From the NCBI GenBank assembly GCA_035505655.1, contig DATJQP010000020.1:1-64000 (forward strand): a stretch of 64,000 nucleotides of DNA, in the 5' to 3' direction. Origin of the DNA: JAGVPT01 sp035505655. GTDB lineage: Bacteria; Bacteroidota; Ignavibacteria; UBA10030; UBA8401. This document shows positions 8,793 through 17,412 of this stretch, in pieces (position 1 is the first letter of the stretch; every line of letters begins with the position of its first letter). Under the pieces are notes generated by a model. That model was not told the origin of the DNA and searched no databases. It saw only the letters and a list, made by a program, of their open reading frames with translations. The position numbers and the translations under genes are program-made.

Positions 8793-10037
8793 CTAGTTTG
8801 ACACCAGCGTGGTAACGCTAGACGGATCCAGTAACGTGGTGAAGGTTCCGGACGATCCGGAGACGTTCCCCTCCTGGGAACAATTCTTAGCCGGCGACGT
8901 TGTGTAGCACGAAAAGCTAGTCGCCGTGCTGTTCGGGATGCTGATCGTCTGATAGATAGTGTATGCATTTCTGTTGACGAGGACAATGACGATGCTCGAA
9001 CCGTTCCGGTACGCCGTGATATCGACATTCGACCCGGTTCCACCGCTTGCCTCGACGAGCGTGTAACCGGGGCGGACGAACCTCGCATACTGAGACATGA
9101 CATAGCCCCGTTTCGTGATATTGCCGTTCTCGTCGATCAGCCCGTAGAACCTCCGGATATACCACCAGACATACGCGTTCATTCCCGCCTTCATGCAGTC
9201 GTTGATCTCTTTTGCCGTGCCGATCACCGCCGTCCAGGAGGTGTCGGTGTCAAGATGTTCGGTCATCCAGACCTCCTTCCCTTTGCTCATGGCGAGCGGG
9301 TACGCCGCGAGCCCGCCCCCATAGAGGTGTCCGCCGATGATGGAGACGTTCGCCGCGGCCCCTGCGTCGTTGAGGGTTGGATCGGAAAGAGCGTGGTTGA
9401 AGTTCTCGGATTCAGGCATGATGATCTTGAGCCCGATGGCGGAGGCGTTGTTCTTGACGAAGTTGAGCATCTGTGCAGCGCTCCAGTAGCACGATTCATA
9501 ATTCACCGAAGCGTCCGGCTCATTCTGGATGGAGATGGCATAGAGGGGGGCGTTGTTGGAAGAAAGATAGTCGGCGAAGGCCTTCAAGTGTGACGCGTAA
9601 GAAGCATAGGAGCTCGTCTTCAGCGCACCGCCGACGATGTTGTGGTTTGTTTTCATCGAATCGGGCGGAGTCCAGGGAGAGGCAAAGATCGTCGCGCCGA
9701 GTGAATAGGCTAGCGCTGCAGTCGGTACCTCGAGCGAGAACTGTGTCTCGTCGTACGGCACCCGGACTCGTAAGATGGTCAATCCGATCTGGCCGTTCCC
9801 CGCGCCGAATGCCTCATGAACCTGTGCGGTCGTAAGGTCCGGAATCCAATCCGGCATACTTACTCCGCCGAAGCCTCTGATACGCTGACCCATGGAATCG
9901 AGTCTCACCGTAGCATCGTTCGGCACGACAGTCCCCGGGCCGACGGGGATGTTGTCGTTCTTCGAACATCCGGCAACGATCAGGAAGGAGAGGAAGAGAG
10001 CGATTGGGAATCGTGATCGTGAGAAATGAGGGTTCAT
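8793..10037 (-). CDS. GH30 xylanase-like glycoside hydrolase, lipoprotein
   Basis: Glycoside hydrolase family 30, 414 aa, closest by eye to the subfamily 8 endo-xylanase type. The N-terminus is a lipoprotein signal (SFLIVAGC, lipid Cys near residue 24), so the enzyme is probably membrane-anchored. The barrel starts with IRGFGGVSMPDW, includes SPWTPPDSMK, the acid/base site SIQNEPDAS and the nucleophile site EVWMTEHLD. It continues with YVWWYIRRFYGLIDENG and GYVMSQYARFVRPG, a region that in subfamily 8 contacts the glucuronate side chain of xylan. A small beta domain with ITAYRNGSSIVIVLVN closes the protein. Likely acts on a hemicellulose-type polymer. Its ATG overlaps the stop of a 33-codon upstream ORF. 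It sits next to a larger GH30-like gene, suggesting a small glycan-degrading locus. Confidence 0.88.
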   Translation of the reverse strand: MNPHFSRSRFPIALFLSFLIVAGCSKNDNIPVGPGTVVPNDATVRLDSMGQRIRGFGGVSMPDWIPDLTTAQVHEAFGAGNGQIGLTILRVRVPYDETQFSLEVPTAALAYSLGATIFASPWTPPDSMKTNHNIVGGALKTSSYASYASHLKAFADYLSSNNAPLYAISIQNEPDASVNYESCYWSAAQMLNFVKNNASAIGLKIIMPESENFNHALSDPTLNDAGAAANVSIIGGHLYGGGLAAYPLAMSKGKEVWMTEHLDTDTSWTAVIGTAKEINDCMKAGMNAYVWWYIRRFYGLIDENGNITKRGYVMSQYARFVRPGYTLVEASGGTGSNVDITAYRNGSSIVIVLVNRNAYTIYQTISIPNSTATSFSCYTTSPAKNCSQEGNVSGSSGTFTTLLDPSSVTTLVSN

Positions 10038-10135
10038 GGCTTCACCCCTTTAAAGATGATGAGATCGTTCCCACGCAACGGCAACATCGGGTTCGCCCTG
10101 CACCGGATCTTCAGCTCGGGCGGCGGACTGATCAT
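10034..10135 (-). CDS. possible 33-aa leader ORF overlapping the GH30 start
   Basis: An ATG at 10135 opens a 33-codon frame (beginning MISPPPELKIRCR and ending DLIIFKGVKP) whose TGA overlaps the ATG of the GH30 gene as ATGA. The GGGGTGAAG before the overlap could serve as ribosome binding site for the downstream gene. It may be a translationally coupled leader peptide, the tail of a decayed gene, or chance. I know no homologue. Confidence 0.25.
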   Translation of the reverse strand: MISPPPELKIRCRANPMLPLRGNDLIIFKGVKP

Positions 10136-10251
10136 CGTCGAACCTCAAAGCACTCCTAAGTGTACTCTAATCGAATCTGCCTGTCAATGGTCTCCCGTCC
10201 GGGGGCTCGGAAAAATTGTGAAGGAGGGAACTATTTCTTACATTGCTCTTC

Positions 10252-12123
10252 ATGAGAACCCGTTTGACCGTCGTTTCCGCTCGGGCCGTCGCAGCAATCC
10301 TCGCTCTCGTTGTTCTTGTTCCCGGACCGGCACAGGCCCAGAAGAAGTTTCTTTTCGATGCCACCAAGGCTGAGACAGCAGGAAACGCCGACTGGGTGAT
10401 CGACGAAGACAACAATGTTCCGGGAAGGTTTCCTACCCCTCCGGAATCGACTGTCACCCAATCCACGGCGGAGACCTATTGGACTGGAGCGCTCTCTTCG
10501 TGGGGCATTGCGCTAGTGAAGCTTGGGCACCTTGTCGAAACGCTCCCTCCCGGGAAGACGATCACGTACGGCGATTCGACGAATCCCCAGGACCTCCGGA
10601 ATTACGACGTCTTCATCGTCGATGAACCGAACACTCCGTTCAGCTCCTCCGAAAAAGCATCGATCGTCCGTTTTGTCCAAAACGGCGGCGGACTCTTCAT
10701 GATCTCAGATCATGCGGGCGCCGACAGGAACAACGACGGGTGGGACGCCGTGAGGATATGGAATGACCTCATGCGGAACAACTCGGTGCAGTCGCTCCCG
10801 TTCGGCATGCTCGTCGACTCGACCGATTACTCGGAGACGACGACAAACCTTCTCGCCGACACCACGGACCCGGTCCTTCACGGACCGGCGGGACCGGTGA
10901 CGGAGCTCAAGTACAGCGACGGAGCGACTCTCACGCTCGACCCGTCGACGAATCCGACGGTGAAAGCACTGATTTGGCGGAACGGATATCCTCATGGGCT
11001 CGCCAATGTCATGTGTGCCACAGCGCAATTCGGTGCGGGGAAGGCCTTCCTGATCGGAGACAGCTCACCGGCGGACGACGGCACCGGTGCGTCGGGAAAC
11101 TCCCTGTACCCGGGGTGGACCGAGGTTGGAGTGAGCCATGCGGATCTTCATCTCAATGCCTCGCTCTGGCTCGCGAACAGGTCCACAACGACGACCGCCG
11201 GGACACTGACATTTTCCGCCCGTTCGCTCTCCTTCGGCGATGTGGGAGTGAACGACTCGGCCGCCATGACCCTCGCCGTCAAGAACAGTTCCGCCGGCTC
11301 CGTCCTCATCGATTCGATCGCCACCGCAACGACGACGTTCCGCTGCGCAGTTGGGAATGCCGTCGTCTCTTCCGATTCCCTGAAAATCGCGGTGACATTC
11401 TCGCCGACCTCATTCGGCGGGGCGAACGATACGCTCTTACTCCGGTGCAAGGCGGAATCGCTGACCGTGAGGATCCCTCTCGCCGGAAACTGCCCCTACC
11501 CGGCGATCTCTGTTAATCCTCAATCGCTGTCGTTCGGTCAATTGAAGAAGGACAGCGTGAGTGAATTGCTTGTCTCAATGACGAACACTTCCCTCAGTGT
11601 TCTCGTGCTTGATTCCCTCTTTACCGGGAGTGGGGTGTTCCAGGTCGTTCCCCGGGGCCCACGCCAAGACGTGAGAAAAGGGGATACGGCCGTCGTGGAG
11701 GTCTTCTTCCATCCGGATACTCTGCGATCGTATCTCGACACTCTCTATGTCTCGAACAACTCTCAGGTGCCGCTGCTGAAAGTTCCCCTCTCGGGATCCG
11801 GTGTCCTGACCGGCGTTTCACAGCAGCCCCGCGGAGTGCCGGCATCATTCGAGCTCTTCCAGAATTTTCCAAACCCGTTTAACCCGACGACATCGATCCG
11901 CTTTACTGTTCCCGCAAGAAGCCGGGTCGTTCTGGAGGTCTTCAATGTCGTCGGTCAGCGGCTCGTCACTCTTCTCGATGGTGAAAGACCTCCGGGGAGT
12001 TATGAGGTTGAATGGGGGAATGGGATCGCTTCCGGACTCTATTTTTGCCGGCTCACGGCGGTCGAAAGCGATCCTCCGAACACTCGATACCGCAGCACGA
12101 AGAGAATGTCGCTCATAAAATAG
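10252..12123 (+). CDS. T9SS-sorted secreted protein with ThuA-like and two ASH-like domains
   Basis: Secreted protein of 623 aa from the ATG at 10252; a TTG three codons upstream is also possible (AAGGAGG lies 15-24 nt upstream). A signal peptide ends near PAQAQ. Residues 25-310 look like a class I glutamine-amidotransferase/ThuA-type fold (YDVFIVDEPNTPFS, FVQNGGGLFMISDHAG, AFLIGDSSPADDG) without an obvious catalytic Cys. Two beta-sandwich domains of the ASH/HYDIN-like choice-of-anchor D type follow (about 325-420 and 425-525; SLSFGDVGVNDS, SLSFGQLKKDS). The C-terminus carries NFPNPFNPTTS, the type A T9SS sorting domain. Probably a cell-surface or released protein; its ligand is unknown. Confidence 0.82.
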   Translation: MRTRLTVVSARAVAAILALVVLVPGPAQAQKKFLFDATKAETAGNADWVIDEDNNVPGRFPTPPESTVTQSTAETYWTGALSSWGIALVKLGHLVETLPPGKTITYGDSTNPQDLRNYDVFIVDEPNTPFSSSEKASIVRFVQNGGGLFMISDHAGADRNNDGWDAVRIWNDLMRNNSVQSLPFGMLVDSTDYSETTTNLLADTTDPVLHGPAGPVTELKYSDGATLTLDPSTNPTVKALIWRNGYPHGLANVMCATAQFGAGKAFLIGDSSPADDGTGASGNSLYPGWTEVGVSHADLHLNASLWLANRSTTTTAGTLTFSARSLSFGDVGVNDSAAMTLAVKNSSAGSVLIDSIATATTTFRCAVGNAVVSSDSLKIAVTFSPTSFGGANDTLLLRCKAESLTVRIPLAGNCPYPAISVNPQSLSFGQLKKDSVSELLVSMTNTSLSVLVLDSLFTGSGVFQVVPRGPRQDVRKGDTAVVEVFFHPDTLRSYLDTLYVSNNSQVPLLKVPLSGSGVLTGVSQQPRGVPASFELFQNFPNPFNPTTSIRFTVPARSRVVLEVFNVVGQRLVTLLDGERPPGSYEVEWGNGIASGLYFCRLTAVESDPPNTRYRSTKRMSLIK

Positions 12124-12160
12124 ACTATTCTCCGTAAGGCGGTCAGAGAAAGGAATATCC

Positions 12161-12847
12161 ATGAAAAACAAGAGTTCGGGTCCAAGGCGTCGGGGCCGGT
12201 CTTCGGCCTTCTCGGACGGGGCCTTCGCATCGTCCCCCATTCGTCTTCCCAGACCTTCGCTCACAAAGGCGGGCTCCGTGGGGAAGGCGCTGGCGCACAG
12301 GAGGACGACACGCGAGATGAGCGAAGCGAAACTTCCGCTGAAGACTCTCTCCAACCTGCTCTGGGCTGCGAACGGGGTGAACCGCAAGAAAGGACCGTTC
12401 GGCATTCCGGGGAGGACCGCTGCGTCGGCAAGCAACTCACAGGAAATCGACATCTATGTGCTCGTCGAAGAGGGAGTTTACCTTTACGACTACCAGTTTC
12501 ACCGACTCATCCCGATTCTTGCCGGAGACCACAGATCTCTCGCGATCGGTGAAGGTCAATCTCCGGCGGCAAAGAAGGCCCCCGTCCACCTTGTGTATGT
12601 CGTCGATCTCGACCGGTTGGTCAACAGCCAGGGCTACCAGGAGCCGGGACTGAAGGATGCCGAAATTCAAAAGTCGTACTACTTTGCCGACACCGGGATG
12701 ATCGCCGGAAACGTCTACCTCTTTGCAGCCTCCGAAGGGCTCGCGGCGTGGTTCCACAACTGCAACCGCAAAGTGCTGGAGGAAAAACTGATGCTTGGTT
12801 CCGACCAGCGAGCGCTCTTCGGTCAGACCGTTGGTTTTCCGCAGTAG
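12161..12847 (+). CDS. SagB/ThcOx-type nitroreductase family protein
   Basis: FMN-dependent oxidoreductase of the nitroreductase superfamily, SagB/ThcOx branch, 228 aa. The Arg cluster ALAHRRTTREM is the usual N-terminal FMN phosphate-binding segment. LSNLLWAANGVNR, PGRTAASASNSQEIDIYV and DTGMIAGNVYLFAASEGLAAW are the other conserved blocks, the last forming the helix over the flavin. SagB relatives act in azoline oxidation of peptide natural products, but many stand-alone homologues have unknown substrates, and no cyclodehydratase or precursor gene is seen nearby. About 40 residues precede the nitroreductase fold (SSGPRRRGR), without a clear signal. It is followed at 88 bp by an SDR gene on the same strand. 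Confidence 0.85.
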   Translation: MKNKSSGPRRRGRSSAFSDGAFASSPIRLPRPSLTKAGSVGKALAHRRTTREMSEAKLPLKTLSNLLWAANGVNRKKGPFGIPGRTAASASNSQEIDIYVLVEEGVYLYDYQFHRLIPILAGDHRSLAIGEGQSPAAKKAPVHLVYVVDLDRLVNSQGYQEPGLKDAEIQKSYYFADTGMIAGNVYLFAASEGLAAWFHNCNRKVLEEKLMLGSDQRALFGQTVGFPQ

Positions 12848-12934
12848 AGACTCTGAATCGTCGCCGCGGAATGGGAGAAATTGCGACGAGTCGGGGAGTA
12901 CGAATTCCTTGTCAGATTTTGGAGAGACTCATCC

Positions 12935-13690
12935 ATGGACTTGACCGGAAACACAATTCTTATTACGGGGGGAACTTCGGGGATCGGTCTCGCGATGGCG
13001 GAGTTCTTCCTGAAGGAAAAGAACCATGTGCTGATCTGCGGACGGAGGGACGCGAGGCTCCACGCGATACAACGAAGGGCACCAGCCATTCATGTGAAGA
13101 CGTGCGACATCGTGAAGGAGGCGGACCGGAGAAACCTTGTCGAATGGGCGACGTCGAACTTCCCGGATCTCAATGTTCTTGTCAACAACGCCGGGATCCA
13201 GCGGGAGATCGATTTCACGAAGGGGATAGCCGAGTACTGGGCCGGCGAGAATGAGATCGCGACGAACCTCGAGGCGCCAATTGTTCTCACCGGAATGCTC
13301 ATCCCGCTCCTGAAGGGGAAAAGAGGAGCCGCGATCATCAATGTGACCTCCGGGCTCGGCTTTGTTCCGGGGGCGCGGGTCCCGGTCTACAGCGCAACGA
13401 AAGCAGCCATGCATGCCTATTCGATGGCGCTGAGGAATCAGCTCTCGAAAACTGGCATTAGAGTCTACGAGGTGGTGCCGCCGGCCGTCGACACCGAGCT
13501 GAATCCGGAAGGGCGCGCCAGGAGGCCCGGCTTCACGATCGATCTGAAGCCGAGGGAATTCGTCGAAGGAATTATGGAAGGGTTGAAGGCCGACCGCGCG
13601 GAAGTCGGCTTCGGCGCTACCGAGGGACATCTGAAGGCTTCCCGCGAAGAATTGAACAAAAGTTTCGAAATGATGAACAGCAGGTGGTGA
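12935..13690 (+). CDS. short-chain dehydrogenase/reductase, DltE-like
   Basis: Classical SDR oxidoreductase, 251 aa from the ATG at 12935, chosen because the Rossmann fold begins directly after it. Motifs in order: the NAD(P)-binding TGGTSGIG, a CGRRDARL segment whose Arg pair after beta-strand 2 favours NADPH, VNNAGIQREIDF, the catalytic Ser in INVTSGLGF, and the YSATKAA active site with Tyr and Lys. The sequence order and INNAG-region wording match the DltE/YdfG-like group of serine or short-chain alcohol dehydrogenases. Substrate unknown. It sits just downstream of the nitroreductase on the same strand. Confidence 0.88.
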   Translation: MDLTGNTILITGGTSGIGLAMAEFFLKEKNHVLICGRRDARLHAIQRRAPAIHVKTCDIVKEADRRNLVEWATSNFPDLNVLVNNAGIQREIDFTKGIAEYWAGENEIATNLEAPIVLTGMLIPLLKGKRGAAIINVTSGLGFVPGARVPVYSATKAAMHAYSMALRNQLSKTGIRVYEVVPPAVDTELNPEGRARRPGFTIDLKPREFVEGIMEGLKADRAEVGFGATEGHLKASREELNKSFEMMNSRW

Positions 13691-14037
13691 CGGAGACGGG
13701 AAGAGTCTTCAACCCACGACAAATAGCGCCCTTCTCCGGCGATCTCCTGGGCACTTCCCTTCTTACGTCTTCCATCTTATCTCCTCTTTCTTAAATTCCC
13801 TCACGCTCTTGCCGAGTTCCTGTCCGGATGCGACCAGATGGCGGCGATGTTCCATGAATACCTACGCGTAGACCGCCAACTGGCGTTCTTTCTGGAGGAA
13901 CCGGAGCGATTCCATTACCGGAGATGATACGTCGGGGTTTATGGAGGACTCCCGAACTCGCGAAGGGGGAGGGTCGAATGCGAGAATAGGGGCCGTTGGC
14001 AGCGGCCCCCATCCTGCATGTCAGAACTGAGGAGAAG
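13691..14037. other. gap of 347 bp with heptamer array, hairpin and a possible gene fragment
   Basis: The first part holds a pyrimidine-rich heptamer array (13752-13793). A frame open through that array, with its first in-frame ATG at 13838 and stop at 13927, reads as coding-like (FHEYLRVDRQLAFFLEEP). It could be a remnant gene tail, but I know no homologue. Near the end, GGGGCCG (13989-13995) pairs with CGGCCCC (14003-14009), a hairpin just past the stop of the minus-strand DUF2723 gene; it lacks a T run. Confidence 0.4.
13752..13793. repeat. degenerate pyrimidine heptamer array (6 units)
   Basis: Six successive 7-bp units (CACTTCC, CTTCTTA, CGTCTTC, CATCTTA, TCTCCTC, TTTCTTA) with a conserved C/T-rich core and frequent terminal TTA or CTC. 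It matches the reverse-complement half of the longer arrays in this window. Confidence 0.5.
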
Positions 14038-16731
14038 CTAATGCGGCTTTTTTGCCGTGAGCTGCGCGACACGCTGCTGAACGAAGGCGGAAACGCCCGG
14101 CGTGTTTCCGTAGACTTCTTCGAGACGATTGGTCGCGGAGATCGCCTTGTCAAAATCGCCAAGCACCTCTTCGGCCTGGGCGAGTATGATGAGAGGGTTG
14201 AATTGATTCAGCGGTTCGTTGATCTGACCCGTAAGATCGGGGCTCAATTCATCGGCGATTTCTTTCGAGTATTCCCTGGCACGGAGTGAGTCGCCTCCGA
14301 TCGCATAGAGCTGGGCGATATCGCTCTTCGAACGGTAGTCGAGCGCAAAGACGGATCGAGGAACCACCTGATCCATCCGGTTGAGCACCGGCACCGCTTC
14401 GGCCGGCGCGTGCTTCTGGTCCGTCAGGTAGACTGCATAGGTCATGAACGCTTGCCGGTAGTTCATGATAAGCCGGCGCTGGTTCTCGTCAAAATGGACC
14501 GACGGGTCGTTCAGGCCTCTCCAGCGGAACGGGTAAGCCGGAGTTTTCGACACCGCGGTGAAGTCGGTCATCAGCTCCTGCTTGAGAACAGGCTCATCGA
14601 CTCTCTCCCACTGTGAGTGAACGACTCTGGGCACCAGCTTGAGTGCCAGCCCCCTCACCTCCATGTGATCCTGCAAACCGATCTTTGCGTCGTCTCCGCT
14701 CGTCGTCGCGAAATAGATCGGACGCTGCCAATTCGACGTCCGGACGATGTCAAAGACAAGGATATCCTGAACTCGGAGGGCCTTGATGTTCCCGAACGTC
14801 AGCGTCGCCGGCATCGTGAATTTCATCGTATCGACGATATCCAGTCCCCGAGGATCCTTGTTCGAGGGGTCCCATCCCTCCGCTGCGTTCCGCGTCACCG
14901 GGATCGCGAAGGTCTGCGGGTCGTACTGCACCGGCATGATGCCGGTAATCTGATCGTCCGTCAAACTGATGGGGACCTTTTTGGCGCCGAACGGCTCCTC
15001 GTGCTTCAACTGCTTGATATACCAATCGGTGTTGGCAAGGCTCAGACAGATCACCCGCACATCCCGACGGACTCCCTCCACATCCTGGAGGTACCAAAGG
15101 GGGAAGGTGTCGTTATCGCCGTTCGTGATGAGGATCGCGTCTTTCTCAGTGCTCTGGAGCAGGTTATAGGCGTAGTCCCAGGCGAGATAATGCCCTCTCC
15201 GGCTGGACGGATGAATCGTTGTCCTGAGCATATTCGTCGGGACGAAGATGAAGACGAGGGCCATCGCGGCGTAACCGGCAACTTTCGCCTTGTTCGCTTC
15301 GAGCTTCTCTTCGAGGAACTTTATGATCGCAAGGGTCCCGAACCCTATCCAGAGACAGAAGCCGAAGAATGAATAGACGAAGAAATAATCCCGCTCACGG
15401 GGCTGTTCCTGCTGCATATTAAAGTAGATTGCCAACACCACGCCCGTGAGAAGGAAATAAATGGTCATGATGAAGGCCATTTTCTGGTCGATCTTCCAGT
15501 GATACCAGAACCCGATGAGCCCGATGAGGAGGGGGATGGCGAAAAGCTGGCTGAACTTTACTCCCGCTCCCTGCCAGTCGTCAAGCTTCCCGATGAAATT
15601 CCATCCGAAGTACCGGAGATACATGTGGTTGATCTGGTACTGGAGGAGGTAATCCATGTCGCTCGTGTAGTTCTTGAAATACTCGACCTTGTCCGGCTCG
15701 GTCGACCACCGTCGCTTGAGAAGCGGTGTGTCGCCGTATTGGTCGCGGGAAAGGTACATGACGAGCTGCTTCAGAGTACTCGGATCATCCTCGTTGATCG
15801 GCGGATGCTCGTTCGACCGGATAAAGACCACCGCGTAGATCGAGTAGCCGAGGAGGATGAGGATGAACGAAAGGGCGGCGATGTTGAGGATTCGCCGCTT
15901 GTTCTTGTACGACCACCAGAGAAGATAGAGCGCCCCGATTGGAAGTGCCACGGCGACGGCAATCCAGAGGTCGGACTCGATCCCGAAGACCGAGCTGCTG
16001 AGCATCGAAGGATACCACTTGACGATCCCCGGGTAGACGGTGAAGAAAATGAGCGCGGCGACGACCGCGAACTTGATCCCGTCTCCCGAAAAGGTGAACG
16101 TCTTCAGCGAGTGCTTATAGAACCGGAAATAGACGACGAGGATCGCGACAAAAAAGCCCATCAACCCGTGAATGTGGATCCCTGTCGTCAGCCCGACGAG
16201 GAACGCGATGAGAAGAAGGTAGGCATCGCTGTGAGGCTTCTCGTACTCCTCGTGCCACCGCAGGATAAGCCAGATGATGATCGCCGTAAAGAGGAGACTC
16301 GTGTTACGTGTTTCGGTCTCTATCGAGTTGAACCAGAAGGTTGTGCTGAATGTAAGGGCGAGCGCACCGATGGCCGCCGAGCCATAGATGGCGAACTGGT
16401 CAAACGTCGCTGAGGGAAGGTCGTGACGGAGGAGGATCATCCGCACCGTGATAAGATAGAGCAACGTCACGACGACCGAGCTCGCCAGCGCGTTGACAAA
16501 GTGCATCCTCACCGCGATATCGGCGAAGAGGGGAATCATCGACGCCACCCTCATGACGATCACGAGAAGGGGCGATCCCGGGGGATGCTGGACCTGGAGC
16601 AGATACGACGCCGCGCAATGCTCTGGAACGTCCCAGAAGACGACGGTGGGGGGAAGGGTGTAAAGGTACGTGGCGAGCGTGACCGCGAAGACTGCGAGCG
16701 CCACGAGACGGTTCGTTCTCTTATGATTCAT
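14038..16731 (-). CDS. DUF2723 family glycosyltransferase (GT117, protein O-mannosyltransferase-like)
   Basis: Large integral membrane protein, 897 aa, of the DUF2723 family common in Bacteroidota. The N-terminus has the family signature TLPPTVVFWDVPEHCAASY followed by QVQHPPGSPLL, with the acidic residue of the first loop expected for GT-C glycosyltransferases. Roughly a dozen membrane segments follow up to residue 480 (for example GSAAIGALALTFSTTFWFNS, LTTGIHIHGLMGFFVAILVV). Residues 500-897 are mostly soluble, with LITNGDNDTFPLWYLQ and CLSLANTDWYIKQLK, also conserved in this family. GT-C enzymes use polyprenyl-phosphate sugars; a role in protein O-glycosylation at the envelope is suggested by family annotation, not shown here. 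The gene is solitary on this strand. Confidence 0.88.
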   Translation of the reverse strand: MNHKRTNRLVALAVFAVTLATYLYTLPPTVVFWDVPEHCAASYLLQVQHPPGSPLLVIVMRVASMIPLFADIAVRMHFVNALASSVVVTLLYLITVRMILLRHDLPSATFDQFAIYGSAAIGALALTFSTTFWFNSIETETRNTSLLFTAIIIWLILRWHEEYEKPHSDAYLLLIAFLVGLTTGIHIHGLMGFFVAILVVYFRFYKHSLKTFTFSGDGIKFAVVAALIFFTVYPGIVKWYPSMLSSSVFGIESDLWIAVAVALPIGALYLLWWSYKNKRRILNIAALSFILILLGYSIYAVVFIRSNEHPPINEDDPSTLKQLVMYLSRDQYGDTPLLKRRWSTEPDKVEYFKNYTSDMDYLLQYQINHMYLRYFGWNFIGKLDDWQGAGVKFSQLFAIPLLIGLIGFWYHWKIDQKMAFIMTIYFLLTGVVLAIYFNMQQEQPRERDYFFVYSFFGFCLWIGFGTLAIIKFLEEKLEANKAKVAGYAAMALVFIFVPTNMLRTTIHPSSRRGHYLAWDYAYNLLQSTEKDAILITNGDNDTFPLWYLQDVEGVRRDVRVICLSLANTDWYIKQLKHEEPFGAKKVPISLTDDQITGIMPVQYDPQTFAIPVTRNAAEGWDPSNKDPRGLDIVDTMKFTMPATLTFGNIKALRVQDILVFDIVRTSNWQRPIYFATTSGDDAKIGLQDHMEVRGLALKLVPRVVHSQWERVDEPVLKQELMTDFTAVSKTPAYPFRWRGLNDPSVHFDENQRRLIMNYRQAFMTYAVYLTDQKHAPAEAVPVLNRMDQVVPRSVFALDYRSKSDIAQLYAIGGDSLRAREYSKEIADELSPDLTGQINEPLNQFNPLIILAQAEEVLGDFDKAISATNRLEEVYGNTPGVSAFVQQRVAQLTAKKPH

Positions 16732-16917
16732 TGTCCAGGTTGAGGTAAGTAATCGATACGATCTTTAATGATATTGGTTTCTTTCCTTTAATTCAACAAA
16801 GATTTGCTGAGGAGACGGCGTCTCGGTCGAAGAGTGCCGTGTCCTGGTTGGAAGAACATAACAACCTTCGGAGGTGACCCGCCCGAAAACCGACAGGAGT
16901 CGTTCAGGTTGGTCAAA

Positions 16918-16946
16918 TTGACATTGCCTTCCGCAAAGCGTAGATT
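16918..16946 (+). promoter_or_regulatory. candidate promoter of the tatA-like gene
   Basis: A perfect TTGACA (16918-16923) is separated by 17 nt from TAGATT (16941-16946), a sigma-70-like pair 46 bp before the ATG at 16993. Bacteroidota often use a different -33/-7 consensus, so this is only suggestive. Confidence 0.4.
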
Positions 16947-16992
16947 GATGCATTCCGGGGGGAAGACACGGCGGAAATACTCGAAAGGATAA

Positions 16993-17337
16993 ATGCAGAT
17001 GGGAAACCTCGGAGCACCGGAACTCATTCTAATTCTCCTCGTCATCATCGTCTTCTTTGGTGCCAAGAAGATTCCTGAGATTGCGCAGGGGGTCGGCAAG
17101 GGAATACGCGAATTCAGGAAGGCGAGCAAAGAGGCCGAGGCGGAATCGGGGGATTCCACCCCGATGATCGGAGACAAAGTAGCGTGTCCTTATTGTTCGA
17201 CCCCCGTGGCACAGGGAGCGAAATTCTGTCCCTCGTGCGGGCAGTCCCTTCAGGGTGTGAAGTGCTCGAAGTGCGGTGCGGCGAACGAGATCGGGAGCCG
17301 GTTCTGCAAGGAATGTGGAACGCCGCTCGCGCGTTGA
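16993..17337 (+). CDS. tatA: TatA/E-family translocase subunit fused to a double zinc ribbon
   Basis: 114 aa. Residues 1-50 are a typical TatA/E subunit of the twin-arginine translocase: LGAPELILILLVIIVFFGAK forms the short membrane helix with the FG hinge, and KKIPEIAQGVGKGIREFRKA is the amphipathic helix. After an acidic linker (EAEAESGDS) the protein ends in a double zinc ribbon: CPYC and CPSC, then CSKC and CKEC, four CxxC knuckles in 50 residues. TatA forms the pore-like assembly exporting folded proteins; a Zn-binding tail is unusual and would face the cytoplasm, perhaps for protein contacts or recruitment. No tatC is in this window. The start could also be the second ATG two codons later. 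A cNMP-binding membrane protein follows 75 bp downstream. Confidence 0.85.
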   Translation: MQMGNLGAPELILILLVIIVFFGAKKIPEIAQGVGKGIREFRKASKEAEAESGDSTPMIGDKVACPYCSTPVAQGAKFCPSCGQSLQGVKCSKCGAANEIGSRFCKECGTPLAR

Positions 17338-17412
17338 CCGTGCGTGTCGCAATCCCCGAACGGTCTTGCGTCGGCTCCCTCCTGACGGACGAGCGGAAGA
17401 ATAAGCGAGATT

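Noticed and set aside
12161..12847. RiPP (azoline) biosynthesis locus because of the SagB-like protein
   Set aside because: No cyclodehydratase, precursor peptide or transporter is adjacent, and many SagB/ThcOx homologues are stand-alone.
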